DNA of 64,000 bases from Rhodothermia bacterium (GCA_030428385.1 JAUIDY010000007.1:24719-88718); one strand, 5' to 3'; shown: positions 1 to 8,708, numbered from the stretch's first letter. Notes: generated from the sequence alone by a model not told the origin. Numbers and translations: made by a program.

Positions 1-444
1 GCCACATTGTTTCATCGCGGCCAACAGGATGTTGTGCGCCCGTTCCCGCTTGAAGCCGGTTTTTTCGGTGCGTGCGGTGACGAGCGGCACCACCTCTGCC
101 ACGCCCAACTCGGCGGCTTTTTCCAGAAAAGTCTCGAAGCGGTTGCGGTTTTTGAGCATCGCCAGCCCGACACGCAGCCGGTAGCGCGGCTCGCCCACGT
201 TGCGCTGCGTGGCGATGACCTGTCCCGTCACCTGCCGCCGGTCTACGTGGTCGAGCCGCACCTGATACCAGCCGCCCACACCATCTACCACCACGATTTC
301 ATCGCCAGGCTTTTTGCGCAGCACCCGCGCGGCGTGGTTGGCTTCGTCGTCGGGGAGCCGCACGGCGGTGCCGCGTATGTTTTCGGGCGGGGTGTAGAAG
401 GCGGTGGTCACGGCAGCAAAGACAAAGGGGATTGACAATGACAT
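1..444 (-). CDS. rsmE: 16S rRNA (uracil-1498-N3) methyltransferase RsmE, 3' end cut by window edge
   Basis: An open frame runs on the minus strand from an ATG at 444 to the window edge without a stop, giving the first 148 residues. It begins MSLSIPFVFAAV and then shows the N-terminal PUA-like barrel of RsmE (residues about 15-75, with NHAARVLRKKPGDEI) followed by the start of the SPOUT methyltransferase domain (KNRNRFETFLEKAAELGV, then VPLVTARTE). The family methylates N3 of U1498 in 16S rRNA using S-adenosylmethionine in the cytoplasm. The C-terminal knot with the SAM site lies outside the window, so activity cannot be judged. The gene is convergent with nothing visible and is separated from the downstream export operon by a 360-base gap holding an inverted repeat. 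Confidence 0.9.
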   Translation of the reverse strand, partial: MSLSIPFVFAAVTTAFYTPPENIRGTAVRLPDDEANHAARVLRKKPGDEIVVVDGVGGWYQVRLDHVDRRQVTGQVIATQRNVGEPRYRLRVGLAMLKNRNRFETFLEKAAELGVAEVVPLVTARTEKTGFKRERAHNILLAAMKQCG

Positions 445-805
445 TTTTCCGAAGGTACGACATGCAAAGCGGAGCGCGCAGCACCTTTCTTGTGTCATCT
501 CGACGAGCACGGCGAGGAGGGATCTCCCACGCTGCGGGTTAGCATGACGCGGAAGTGAGGCATTGTGCTGATTCCAACGTGGGAGATCTCTCACATACGT
601 TCGAGATGACAAGAAAGGGCGTTGTGTTGGGATCAAGCCCCAAGAGCGTTCAGCGCTGAATGGCAGCATTTCGACTTCGACTGCATCATCCACAAGCAAC
701 CTAATCCACGGGTGTGCGTCACACTCAAACACACGGCGTGCAACCCCCGATTGCCCCGCCACATCGCCGTGGTTACGACCTGCTCTGTGCTTGCTCCCGA
801 TTCCC
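445..805. other. Intergenic gap between rsmE and the export operon
   Basis: No convincing gene is seen in these 361 bases. The only structure is the long inverted repeat at 493-612, listed separately. The region is divergent (rsmE leaves leftward, the adaptor gene rightward), so promoters for both must lie here, but I could not pick out a clear TTTG/TAnnTTTG pair. Confidence 0.5.
493..612. repeat. Dispersed intergenic inverted repeat, family A, full copy
   Basis: The left arm starts TGTCATCTCGACGAGC and carries GGATCTCCCAC. The right arm carries GTGGGAGATCTC and ends TTCGAGATGACA. The arms are inverted relative to each other and separated by about 45 bases. A second full copy lies at 2106-2183 and a decayed one near 5165-5230. 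No open frame is associated. Confidence 0.8.
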
Positions 806-2074
806 ATGTCGAAACGATGGTATTTCGCAGGCGGTGGGCTGCTGCTGGTGCTGATCCTTATTGGCTTTGGCCTCGGTAGTCAGCAAAGCGAAACCGCCGA
901 ACTGCTCGTCCGCCCCGAAACGGGGCCGTTTCAGGTCACTGTGACCGCCACGGGCGAACTCCGCGCCAAGAACTCGGTGAAGATCTATGGCCCTGGCAAT
1001 GCCCGCCGGGCCCGGCTCTTCGAGATGAAGCTGCTGCGGCTCGTTCCTGAAGGCACGGAAGTCCAGAAAGGAGACTTCGTGGCGGAACTGGACCGTTCTG
1101 AACTGACAAGCCGCGTCCAGGATGCCGAGATCGAGTGGCAGCGGCAGCAGTCGCTCTTCGAGCAAACCCAACTCGACACATCGCTGACGCTGCGGCAGGC
1201 GCGCGACGAACACGTCAACCTGCAATACGCGATGGAAGAGGCACGGCTGCGCATGGAGCAGGCGGCCTACGAAGCGCCCTCGGTGAAGCGGCAGGCCGAG
1301 ATCGACTTTGAAAAAGCCGAACGGGCGTACGAGCAAGCGCTGACGAGCTACGTGACACAGGTGGCACAGGCGCGGGCCAAGATGCGTGAAGTGGGAGCCG
1401 GGCTCTCGAAGGCACAAAACGACCTCGACGATCTGCAATCCATCGCGGCAGGATTCACGATCCTCGCTCCCGAAAATGGCATGGTGGTGTACCGCCGCGA
1501 GTGGAACGGGCAGAAGCTGACCACCGGCGGCACCGTGCGGGCGTGGGATCCCGTCGTGGCCGAGTTGCCGGACCTGTCGGTCATGGAATCCATCACCTAT
1601 ATCAACGAGGTGGACATCCAGAAGCTGAAGTCGGGGCAAAGCGTGCGCATCGGCCTCGACGCCGATCCGGACAAAAAACTCTCCGGCACCGTGACGAGCG
1701 TGGCCAACATTGGCGAGCAGCGCCCCAACTCCGACGCCAAGGTCTTCGAGGTTGCCATTGTCATTAGCGAAGCCGACACGACCCTGCGGCCCGCTATGAC
1801 CACGAGCAACACCATCGTCGTCGCCGAGATACCGGATGCGTTGCACGTCCCGCTCGAAACGATCCACGCCCGCGAAGATGAGACGTTTGCCTATGTGCGG
1901 CGCGGCGGGCGCACGGTGCGGCAGGAGGTGCAACTGGGGCTGCAAAACGAGAACGAAGCCATCGTGGAGCAGGGCCTCACGACGGACGATCGGCTGTATC
2001 TCTCGCTGCCGACTGACACCACGGGACTGCCGTTCGTCCGGCTGGACGGCACGGACGCGCTGGCCGCGCAGTAA
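806..2074 (+). CDS. Periplasmic adaptor (membrane fusion) protein of an efflux/export system
   Basis: This 422-residue protein has one N-terminal membrane anchor (about residues 5-25), a lipoyl-like/beta-barrel body and a long alpha-helical hairpin (about 90-205, rich in Q, E, A and R heptads). That is the order expected of HlyD/MacA-type adaptors, which bridge an inner-membrane transporter to a TolC channel. The ATG at 806 is preferred to a TTG five codons upstream because it puts the hydrophobic anchor at the N terminus. It opens a three-gene set with the permease at 2236 and the TolC-like protein at 3610. The substrate cannot be told from sequence. Confidence 0.85.
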   Translation: MSKRWYFAGGGLLLVLILIGFGLGSQQSETAELLVRPETGPFQVTVTATGELRAKNSVKIYGPGNARRARLFEMKLLRLVPEGTEVQKGDFVAELDRSELTSRVQDAEIEWQRQQSLFEQTQLDTSLTLRQARDEHVNLQYAMEEARLRMEQAAYEAPSVKRQAEIDFEKAERAYEQALTSYVTQVAQARAKMREVGAGLSKAQNDLDDLQSIAAGFTILAPENGMVVYRREWNGQKLTTGGTVRAWDPVVAELPDLSVMESITYINEVDIQKLKSGQSVRIGLDADPDKKLSGTVTSVANIGEQRPNSDAKVFEVAIVISEADTTLRPAMTTSNTIVVAEIPDALHVPLETIHAREDETFAYVRRGGRTVRQEVQLGLQNENEAIVEQGLTTDDRLYLSLPTDTTGLPFVRLDGTDALAAQ

Positions 2075-2105
2075 CCCCTGGTTCGCCGTTCGTGCGATCA
2101 ACCCC

Positions 2106-2183
2106 TGTCATCTCGACGACTTTATTCGTTTCGCTAATCGGCAAAGTGGGAGATCTCTCCTCGCTGCACTTGTCGAGATGACA
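2106..2183. repeat. Dispersed intergenic inverted repeat, family A, second copy
   Basis: The left arm begins TGTCATCTCGACGA and the right arm ends TGTCGAGATGACA, with GTGGGAGATCTCTCC in the middle. It closely matches the arms at 493-612. It sits between the adaptor and permease genes of one likely operon and could form a long hairpin in the transcript. Confidence 0.8.
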
Positions 2184-2235
2184 TCTTCCTAAGCTGGAGT
2201 ATTAACCATAATCATCTTGCGTCTACCCGCGGGCC

Positions 2236-3579
2236 ATGCTCGATAAGTTTTCTTACAACCTCCGCATTGCCGTCGAAGCGATTGCTGGCAACAAGCTGCG
2301 GTCGCTGCTCACGTCGCTGGGCATCATCTTCGGCGTGGCGTCGGTGATTGCGATGCTGGCGATTGGCAAGGGCGCGGAGCAGGAGATTCTGGCGCAGATG
2401 AAGCTGCTGGGCGTTAACAACGTCATCATCCGCCCTGTCGTCATGCAGGAAGAAGGCGAGGTAGGTGACGAAGAAGACCCGCAGGCCGAGCGCATCCCGT
2501 TTTCGCCGGGTCTCACCCTCGCCGACGCCGAAAGCATCGCCGAAATTGTACCGGGCGTAGAGGCCGTAAGCCCCGAAGTGGTGGTGGAGACGCAGGCGGT
2601 GCGGGCGGGGCTGCGGCGTTCGATGAAGCTGGTGGGCGTGGACGCGCCATACTTTGAAGACAGCGACTTCAATCTTGCCGAGGGCGCGTGGTTTTCGGAA
2701 GAACAGATCCGCAACTCGGCCCCGGTGGCGATCATCGGGCAGAAGATCAAGACGCGCTTTTTTACGGGTGAAGATCCGCTCGGCGCGCGCATCAAGTGCG
2801 GCAACCTGTGGCTGACCGTGGTGGGCGTGCTCGAAGAACGGGCGGTGTCACAGGCCAGCATCGAAGCACTCGGCATTCGCGATTACAACTACGATGTTTA
2901 CACGCCCATCACAACGATGCTGCTGCGGTTTGAGGACCGCGCGCGTGTGACAACGCAGGACGTGGAGCAGGCCAACCAGCCGCAGCAGAACGAAAACGGC
3001 AATGTCATCCAAGCCGCGCCCGCCAACTACCACCAACTCGACCAACTGGTCGTACGCGTGGCGTCGTCAGACCTCGTGGCGACCGTCGCCGAGGTGGTCA
3101 ACCGCATGCTCAAGCGGCGGCACTACGGCGTCGTCGATTTTGAGGTGGTGGTGCCCGAGCAACTGTTGCAGCAAGAGCGCCGCACGCAGAATATTTTCAA
3201 CGTGGTGCTCGCCGCCATCGCGTCGATTTCGCTGGTGGTGGGCGGCATCGGGATTATGAACATCATGCTGGCCTCCGTGCTCGAACGCACCCGCGAGATC
3301 GGCGTGCGCCGCGCCATCGGGGCCACGCGCCGCGACGTCACGCTGCAATTCCTGATCGAGGCCATCACCATCAGCGTCAGCGGTGGATTGCTGGGGGTGC
3401 TGCTGGGCGCCACGCTCAGCCTCATCATCGAAGCAACCACCGGCATTGAAACCGTGATTTCGTTCGTCGCGGTGGCGCTGGCGTTTTTTGTGTCCGTCGG
3501 CGTGGGGCTCGTCTTCGGCCTCCTCCCCGCCCGCCGCGCCTCCGAGCACGACCCCGTCGTGGCCCTGCGATATGAATAG
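2236..3579 (+). CDS. ABC-type permease of the MacB/FtsX family, without ATPase domain
   Basis: The 447-residue protein has the MacB periplasmic core layout: one membrane segment near residues 18-40 (LRSLLTSLGIIFGVASVIAML), a large extracytoplasmic domain (about 45-300) and three C-terminal membrane segments (about 318-345, 370-395, 405-430). The FtsX signature LERTREIGVRRAIGA lies between the second and third segments. True MacB carries an N-terminal ATPase domain, which is absent here, and no ATPase gene lies nearby, so the nucleotide-binding partner must be encoded elsewhere. With the adaptor upstream and the TolC-like protein downstream it probably works as a tripartite exporter. Confidence 0.88.
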   Translation: MLDKFSYNLRIAVEAIAGNKLRSLLTSLGIIFGVASVIAMLAIGKGAEQEILAQMKLLGVNNVIIRPVVMQEEGEVGDEEDPQAERIPFSPGLTLADAESIAEIVPGVEAVSPEVVVETQAVRAGLRRSMKLVGVDAPYFEDSDFNLAEGAWFSEEQIRNSAPVAIIGQKIKTRFFTGEDPLGARIKCGNLWLTVVGVLEERAVSQASIEALGIRDYNYDVYTPITTMLLRFEDRARVTTQDVEQANQPQQNENGNVIQAAPANYHQLDQLVVRVASSDLVATVAEVVNRMLKRRHYGVVDFEVVVPEQLLQQERRTQNIFNVVLAAIASISLVVGGIGIMNIMLASVLERTREIGVRRAIGATRRDVTLQFLIEAITISVSGGLLGVLLGATLSLIIEATTGIETVISFVAVALAFFVSVGVGLVFGLLPARRASEHDPVVALRYE

Positions 3580-3609
3580 CGAAATGGTTTCGATATAACC
3601 TTTGCCTTA

Positions 3610-5103
3610 ATGACTTTCTTCCTCCATTCCAATAAAGGCACCACCGACGGGCCCCTTCTCCCACTCCTTTTCGTCCTCTTTTTTCCCCTAGCCGCCCACG
3701 CCCAACAAGCCCTCACCCTCCACGACGCCGTGAGCCGGGCGCGGACGATGAGCCCGTCGGCGAAGGTGGCGCGTGCCGATTTTGCCGAGGCACAGTGGTT
3801 GTACCGGGGCCACCGGGCGTCGCTGCTGCCAGCGCTCATTCTCAATGGCAATGCGCCGGGGCTGCAACGTTCCATCACCGACATCCTACAGGACGACGGC
3901 TCGGTGCGCTATATCGAGCAGAACCAGGCACGGGCGCAACTTGGGTTGTCGATCAACCAGACGCTGCCGATGACGGGCGGGCAGGTGTTTGTGTCGTCGG
4001 GCATGAACCGCATCAACAGCCAGTTCGGCGAAATTACGCAGAACGAGTGGCGCACCACGCCGCTGCTCATCGGGTTTTCGCAGCCGCTGTTTCAGTTCAA
4101 CAACGCCCGGTGGACGCGGCGGCTGGAGCCGATACGCTTCCAGATCGCCCAGCGCACCTTCGCCGAGTCGCTTGAAGGTGTTGCCATTGAAGTCGTCAAC
4201 CGCTTCTTCGATGTGTACGTTGCTGCCATCGACCGCGACATCGCGCAGACCAACGTCGCCGTCAACGACACCATCTACACGCTTTCGCGAGGGCGCTATG
4301 AGATTGGCACCATCGCCGAGAACGAGCTTTTGCAGACCGAACTCGAACTGCTGAATGCCCAGACGGCGCTCTCCGACGCCGAGATTGCGTACCAGCAGGC
4401 GCTGCGCAACCTAAAGATCACCCTCGATCTGCCCTACGACACCGACGTCACCATTGCCCCGCCGACGGATCTGCCGGGGCTCGCCATCGATGCCGACGAG
4501 GCCGTGGCACACGCGTTGCAACGGCGGGCACAGGCGCTCACGTTTGAACTGCAAACCCTTGAAGCGGAGCGCGACGTGACCCAGAGTCGCCGCACCAACG
4601 GGTTCAGCGCCACGCTCAATGCCAGCTACGGCCTCAACCAGAGCGCGCCGACGTTTGAGGCCGCCTACACCAACCCGCTCGACCAGCAGCAATTCAGCAT
4701 CGGGTTTCAGATGCCGCTGTGGCAGTGGGGGCAGGGCAAGGCCGAACTGGAAGCCGCGCTGGCGAACTACGACCGCACCGCCGAAGAGATCGCGCTGGCG
4801 CGCAAGCAACTGGAGCAGGACGTGTATTTCGAGGCGCTGCGGCTCCAGCAGTTGCAGCAACAGGTCGCCATCGCCGCCAAGGCCGACACCGTCGCGGCCC
4901 GCCGCTTTGAGGTCGCCAAAAACCGCTACCTCATCGGCCGCATCGACATCACGCAGCTCTTCAACGCCCAGCGCGAGCAAGACGCCGCCCGGCGCAGCTA
5001 CCTTCAGGGATTGCGGCAGTTCTGGACCTCGTACTACGAAATCCGTCGCCTCACCCTGTTCGACGCCGCCACCGGGCAACCGATTCGATGGGAAGAAGAG
5101 TGA
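3610..5103 (+). CDS. TolC-family outer membrane channel protein
   Basis: This 497-residue protein has an N-terminal signal peptide ending around PLAAHAQQ and then two outer-membrane-efflux (OEP) repeats, recognisable from LTLHDAVSRARTMSP near the mature N terminus and the long alternating helical stretches such as ELLQTELELLNAQTAL (about residues 238-253) and FEVAKNRYLIGRIDITQLF near 438-456. The family forms trimeric outer-membrane beta barrels with a periplasmic helical tunnel. Thirty bases separate it from the permease stop, and it completes the adaptor-permease-channel set. Confidence 0.88.
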   Translation: MTFFLHSNKGTTDGPLLPLLFVLFFPLAAHAQQALTLHDAVSRARTMSPSAKVARADFAEAQWLYRGHRASLLPALILNGNAPGLQRSITDILQDDGSVRYIEQNQARAQLGLSINQTLPMTGGQVFVSSGMNRINSQFGEITQNEWRTTPLLIGFSQPLFQFNNARWTRRLEPIRFQIAQRTFAESLEGVAIEVVNRFFDVYVAAIDRDIAQTNVAVNDTIYTLSRGRYEIGTIAENELLQTELELLNAQTALSDAEIAYQQALRNLKITLDLPYDTDVTIAPPTDLPGLAIDADEAVAHALQRRAQALTFELQTLEAERDVTQSRRTNGFSATLNASYGLNQSAPTFEAAYTNPLDQQQFSIGFQMPLWQWGQGKAELEAALANYDRTAEEIALARKQLEQDVYFEALRLQQLQQQVAIAAKADTVAARRFEVAKNRYLIGRIDITQLFNAQREQDAARRSYLQGLRQFWTSYYEIRRLTLFDAATGQPIRWEEE

Positions 5104-5164
5104 GCCGCGCCTTAATGGGTTCCTGATTCCGTGTAGCGCGTTTTTCTTTTCGTGTACTTCGGCC

Positions 5165-5230
5165 GTCGTATCTCGGCGAGGGGAAATAGCACTATTCGAC
5201 GAGATCCCTCACATGCGTTTGGGATGACAC
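5165..5230. repeat. Degenerate copy of dispersed repeat family A
   Basis: Contains GTCGTATCTCGGCGAGG, then GACGAGATCCCTCACATGCG and an end reading GGGATGACA, matching the arm ends of the copies at 493-612 and 2106-2183 with several changes. It lies between the convergent TolC and cytochrome genes. Confidence 0.5.
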
Positions 5231-5234
5231 TTTC

Positions 5235-7202
5235 TTACGGTGTTGCTCCTTGCTGAAGGACAGCCAGGAACGCCTGGTACTGCGGGTTGTCGGGGCGGAG
5301 TTGGACGAGGCGCTGGGTGAGGGCAATGGCTTCGTCTACCCGCTGGGTGTTGTAGTACAACGAGGCGAGGTTGGCCATCGCGAGTTCCGCGTCGGGGTTG
5401 AGGCGCAGGGCGTCCTGGAAGTCAGCTTCGGCCTCGGCGAAGTTGCCCTGGGCCGCGTGTAGCAAGCCCCGGTTGTTGAGCATGTCGTCCAGCGTTGGGT
5501 TGGCCGCGAGGAGTTCGTCGTACACCGCCATCGCGCGGTCGAAGTTTTGCTGGTTGGCATAGGCGTCGGCCAGCTTGCCCTTGAAGCGCAGGTGGTCGGG
5601 GGCCTGCGCCACGGCGGCCTCGAAGTAGCGCAGGCTGAGTGGGGCCAGCCCGAGGTTGGCATAGGCCTCGCCGATACGGTAGAGCGTCCACGCGTCGTCG
5701 AGGGTGTTCGGGTCTAGCGTCCCGGCGAGTCGCTGGATTTCGCGGTAGCGCCCCTGCAAAAACCACAGTCGGATGAGCGACGGAGCCAGGGCCTGCTCGC
5801 TCTGGGTGTCACGGGCCCGGCGCAGATGCACCGCCGCCGAGTCGAGCAACTGCGGGCTCGCGCCGAACTGCTCGTAATACGTCAGGAATCCCTCTGCCAG
5901 GGTGCGCTCGGAGGGGTTGTCCTCAATCAGGCTGGCGAGGCGGACGAAGGTCTCGCGGGCGTCGTCGGGCAGTTCGGGGTCGCGTTCGGGCACGCGGATG
6001 TAGTGGTCGGTGATGCGCACGTGCGGGATATCGAGCGAGCCCGATGTGGGCATGTGGCAGGCCGAGCAGTTGTTGTTGTTGCGGGCGCGGACGGCTTCGT
6101 CTTCGGTGCAGACCAGCGCCGCATCAGGCGTGTGGCACTGCTGACAGGGGGCGTTAAACGTCTCGGCGGCCACCGTTTTGATGTTGAGATGTGGATCGTG
6201 GCAGGTGGTGCAGGTGATGGGGGCATAGCCCGTGTTTGGGGTATGCGAGGCTTTATAACAGGCGCTCATCTCCAGCCGATCCGGGTGCGAGGCCATCAGG
6301 AAGCGTGCCGTGCTGTCGGCAAAGCGGGGCCAGAACACATTCATCACCTCGGCGAGTGGCATACCGGGGCGAAAATCGAGGAAACCCTTGCCTTCTTTCA
6401 GCACGGCTGCGCCCTGCATGTGGCAGCGGCGGCACACGTCGTATTGCAGATCCACCGACAGCCGCCCCGGATTTACAATGCTGTAGTCGATCTCCTCGGC
6501 GGTATTAACAATGATGCCCGCCCGTTTTTCTTCGACGTGGATGGAGCCGGGGCCGTGGCACTTCTCGCAGTCGATGCCGCTAGGCAGCATGGTGTACTGG
6601 TTTGCCGAGCCTTCGTTGTAGATCGGCGTCCCGTTGTGGCACGCCATACACTCGATCTCGATTTCGCGGCTGAAGCGGCTGCTGTTGCCGTGCTGAAACC
6701 CTGGCGCAAGGTCCCACTTCGCATCCTGCGCATACCACGTCACGGGCACCTGGTACAGATAGCCGTTCACCGACCGCATGTGAGAGTTGGTGTGCTGTCC
6801 CGAGCCCACAATGTAGTCGATCCGTTCGGTGCGCTGGTGCACGGTGTCGCCGTCGGCCAGCCGGTATTCTTTTACAAAAAGCGCCTCGCCTTGCCGAAAC
6901 GGCTGGTAATACAGGTCCCGCTCGGGGTCGTAGATAGGCGCAGGATCGTCGAAGTTGGCGATGCTGGCGGTGGCCGTAGCCGGCTTAAACGCCTGTCCCA
7001 TCTGCGAGGCGGCGAAGGATGCCAACTGGTCGGCATGGCACGTGCCGCATACGTCGCGTCCCACGTAGGTGGCTTCGGGACTGTGGTTGCGGTACGTATA
7101 GTCCGCTGAGGCGGACGTGGGAGGCGGAGAGGTGTCCGTGCAGGCTGCGAGCAGGCTTACGGAGAATAGCAGCCATAACAAGCAAAAGCGCGGAATCAGC
7201 AC
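5235..7202 (-). CDS. Seven-haem c-type cytochrome lipoprotein with C-terminal TPR repeats
   Basis: The 655-residue protein starts at a GTG (7202) and has a lipoprotein signal with lipobox LLAAC. Seven CXXCH haem-binding motifs follow in order: CGTCH, CMACH, CEKCH, CRRCH, CTTCH, CQQCH and CSACH. The last 170 or so residues form TPR-type helical repeats (for example LGLAPLSLRYFEAAVAQAPD and GNFAEAEADFQDALRLNPD). Multihaem proteins of this build are usually extracytoplasmic electron carriers or reductases, and the lipid anchor suggests the outer membrane or periplasm. One position between the fourth and fifth motifs reads CYKASH and lacks the second Cys. No partner oxidoreductase is adjacent, so the substrate is unknown. 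Confidence 0.85.
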   Translation of the reverse strand: MLIPRFCLLWLLFSVSLLAACTDTSPPPTSASADYTYRNHSPEATYVGRDVCGTCHADQLASFAASQMGQAFKPATATASIANFDDPAPIYDPERDLYYQPFRQGEALFVKEYRLADGDTVHQRTERIDYIVGSGQHTNSHMRSVNGYLYQVPVTWYAQDAKWDLAPGFQHGNSSRFSREIEIECMACHNGTPIYNEGSANQYTMLPSGIDCEKCHGPGSIHVEEKRAGIIVNTAEEIDYSIVNPGRLSVDLQYDVCRRCHMQGAAVLKEGKGFLDFRPGMPLAEVMNVFWPRFADSTARFLMASHPDRLEMSACYKASHTPNTGYAPITCTTCHDPHLNIKTVAAETFNAPCQQCHTPDAALVCTEDEAVRARNNNNCSACHMPTSGSLDIPHVRITDHYIRVPERDPELPDDARETFVRLASLIEDNPSERTLAEGFLTYYEQFGASPQLLDSAAVHLRRARDTQSEQALAPSLIRLWFLQGRYREIQRLAGTLDPNTLDDAWTLYRIGEAYANLGLAPLSLRYFEAAVAQAPDHLRFKGKLADAYANQQNFDRAMAVYDELLAANPTLDDMLNNRGLLHAAQGNFAEAEADFQDALRLNPDAELAMANLASLYYNTQRVDEAIALTQRLVQLRPDNPQYQAFLAVLQQGATP

Positions 7203-7307
7203 AAGACCAAGCGGGCGAAACGGGAAGACAAAGGCAGGGGCTCGAAGAAATAAGCCGCAGGTTTGTTCCTGTTCGTTCGGGAGCGCCTGTACTTCACCCG
7301 TTAACGG

Positions 7308-8573
7308 CTATCGTTTACGTCGGGAGGTAGGCTTGAGGGGCGCGTCGGTATCTTTGTCGCCATTTTTCATCAGCCGCCGAGGTGTGGGTGCCAGTGAGGC
7401 ATAAAAGGGCAATGTGGCCACCCCCAGGGCGGCGGCGTCGGAGCCTGCCGTAGCAATACAAAGCTGCGGCGATGCGGGTTTGTCGCCAATGCGCATCGCC
7501 GGAAGCTTTTCTTCGAGGCGCATCAGAAGGGCCGTCAGTATTTCATCGGGGAGCCTGCCGCCGAAGAAAATGGCTTCCGGGTCGATCAGGTATTCGATGG
7601 CCAGGATCAGTGGGGCCAGGTGCGTCGCGCCGTTGTCGATCCAGTCTAGCAAGAACGGGTTTTGTTGCTCAAACAACGGGGCCAGCGCATCGGCATGGTC
7701 AACAGGGATGCCCTGTTCGGTTAGTTGGCGAAACAGGCGCGGCAGGTTAAAATACACGCCCAAGTGGGGGCGGGGGTCGATGAGGTCGTCGGCGGCGTCG
7801 GTGAGGGTATCATCGTTCACAGGGAAATAGCCCAGTTCCCCGGCATTGCCCGTGTTGCCCTCAAAGGGGTGCCCATTCACGATTAGTCCACCACCGAGGC
7901 CTGCACCGAAGAACATGTAGAAAAAGGTATGGATATGGCGTCCCCGGCCATACCAGCGCTCGCCGACGGCCGCGGCGGTGGCGTTGTTCTCCAGGTAAAT
8001 CGGCAATTCCAGTCGTTCGCCCAGGATATCTACCACGGGGATGTTGTTCCAGCCGGGAAAGGCCTGCGGGTTCACCACATTGGTCACATAGCTTCCTTCC
8101 GACACCCCCAGCGGCCCCGGAAATCCTACCCCTACGCCCCAGATCTGATCGGCCAGCAAGCCTTCGCGGCTCATCAGCGTTTGGGCAGTGGTGGCCATCA
8201 GGTCGATGGCTTCTTCAGGGGAGGGGAAATGCAGGTCGTGGCCGATGTGCTGGCGGACGTTGCCGGTAAAGTCGACCAGGATACCCGTGAGGTGATCTTT
8301 GTCCAGGTCCAGGCCAATGGAAAAGGCCCCATTGGGGTTCAGCACAAGGCGGGTGGCCGGGGCTCCCCGCCCTTCCTGACGCCGATCCGCTTCGAGGACC
8401 AAATCTTTTTGGATCAGCTGCCGGGTGATGTTCGAAACCGTCTGTGCGGTGAGTTCGGTGCGCTGCGCAATGTCGCCCCGCGAAAGGGGGCCAAACAGAC
8501 GAATCGTCTCCAAAACAGTCCGGACGTTGTGCGCTTTGGTGTACTTTAAGTTGGTTCCAGTGAGCATGGGCAT
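7308..8573 (-). CDS. ROK-family transcriptional regulator, probable repressor of the glycan locus
   Basis: This 421-residue protein has a winged-helix DNA-binding domain (residues about 15-75, LSRGDIAQRTELTAQTVSNITRQL) followed by a ROK sugar-kinase-like domain (about 80-400, including ENNATAAAVGERW and FFGAGLGGGLIVNG). The usual ROK zinc motif CXCGXXGCXE is missing. After GNAGELGY the sequence continues without the cysteines, so zinc binding in the standard way is unlikely. ROK repressors such as Mlc and XylR sense sugars. It is divergent from the TonB receptor gene, and a double palindrome lies 24-52 bases before its start, which suggests autoregulation and control of the mannan genes. It could retain sugar-kinase activity, but the HTH makes regulation more likely. 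Confidence 0.88.
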   Translation of the reverse strand: MPMLTGTNLKYTKAHNVRTVLETIRLFGPLSRGDIAQRTELTAQTVSNITRQLIQKDLVLEADRRQEGRGAPATRLVLNPNGAFSIGLDLDKDHLTGILVDFTGNVRQHIGHDLHFPSPEEAIDLMATTAQTLMSREGLLADQIWGVGVGFPGPLGVSEGSYVTNVVNPQAFPGWNNIPVVDILGERLELPIYLENNATAAAVGERWYGRGRHIHTFFYMFFGAGLGGGLIVNGHPFEGNTGNAGELGYFPVNDDTLTDAADDLIDPRPHLGVYFNLPRLFRQLTEQGIPVDHADALAPLFEQQNPFLLDWIDNGATHLAPLILAIEYLIDPEAIFFGGRLPDEILTALLMRLEEKLPAMRIGDKPASPQLCIATAGSDAAALGVATLPFYASLAPTPRRLMKNGDKDTDAPLKPTSRRKR

Positions 8574-8596
8574 GGGTCAAAGCGGGCCGGGAGCGC

Positions 8597-8625
8597 TAGA
8601 AAAGGGCTTTTCTAAAATAGAAAAG
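8597..8625. promoter_or_regulatory. Overlapping perfect palindromes, probable ROK operator
   Basis: Three 8-base half-sites alternate in direction: TAGAAAAG, then CTTTTCTA after 2 bases, then TAGAAAAG after 3 bases. The two resulting palindromes share the middle half-site, and their centres are 10.5 bases apart, one DNA turn. The site is 24 bases upstream of the ROK start codon and about 50 bases before the candidate promoter of the receptor gene. Which protein binds is inferred from position only. Confidence 0.65.
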
Positions 8626-8675
8626 AGATCTTATAAGTTGACATAATAAATTATTTTGATTAAATATTTCCAGAG

Positions 8676-8708
8676 TTTGTAAAACAAATTGAATAATTAA
8701 TATCTTGG
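8676..8708 (+). promoter_or_regulatory. Candidate Bacteroidota-type promoter for the receptor operon
   Basis: TTTG at 8676-8679, a 21-base spacer and TATCTTGG at 8701-8708 resemble the Bacteroidota -33 TTTG and -7 TAnnTTTG elements, with a one-base deviation in the second. The spacer length fits. Transcription starting near 8715 would leave a leader of about 170 bases. Confidence 0.35.

Noticed and set aside
7..435. Plus-strand frame at the left edge
   Set aside because: The minus strand encodes RsmE across the same bases with family motifs.
773..2101. Long open frame on the minus strand opposite the adaptor gene
   Set aside because: Its translation is His/Arg/Leu-rich without any domain, and the plus frame has clear adaptor features. 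It is a high-GC antisense shadow.
5826..7109. 427-codon plus-strand frame opposite the multihaem cytochrome gene
   Set aside because: The minus frame holds seven CXXCH motifs and a lipobox, while the plus frame translation is Val/Gly/His-rich with no domain. Antisense shadow.
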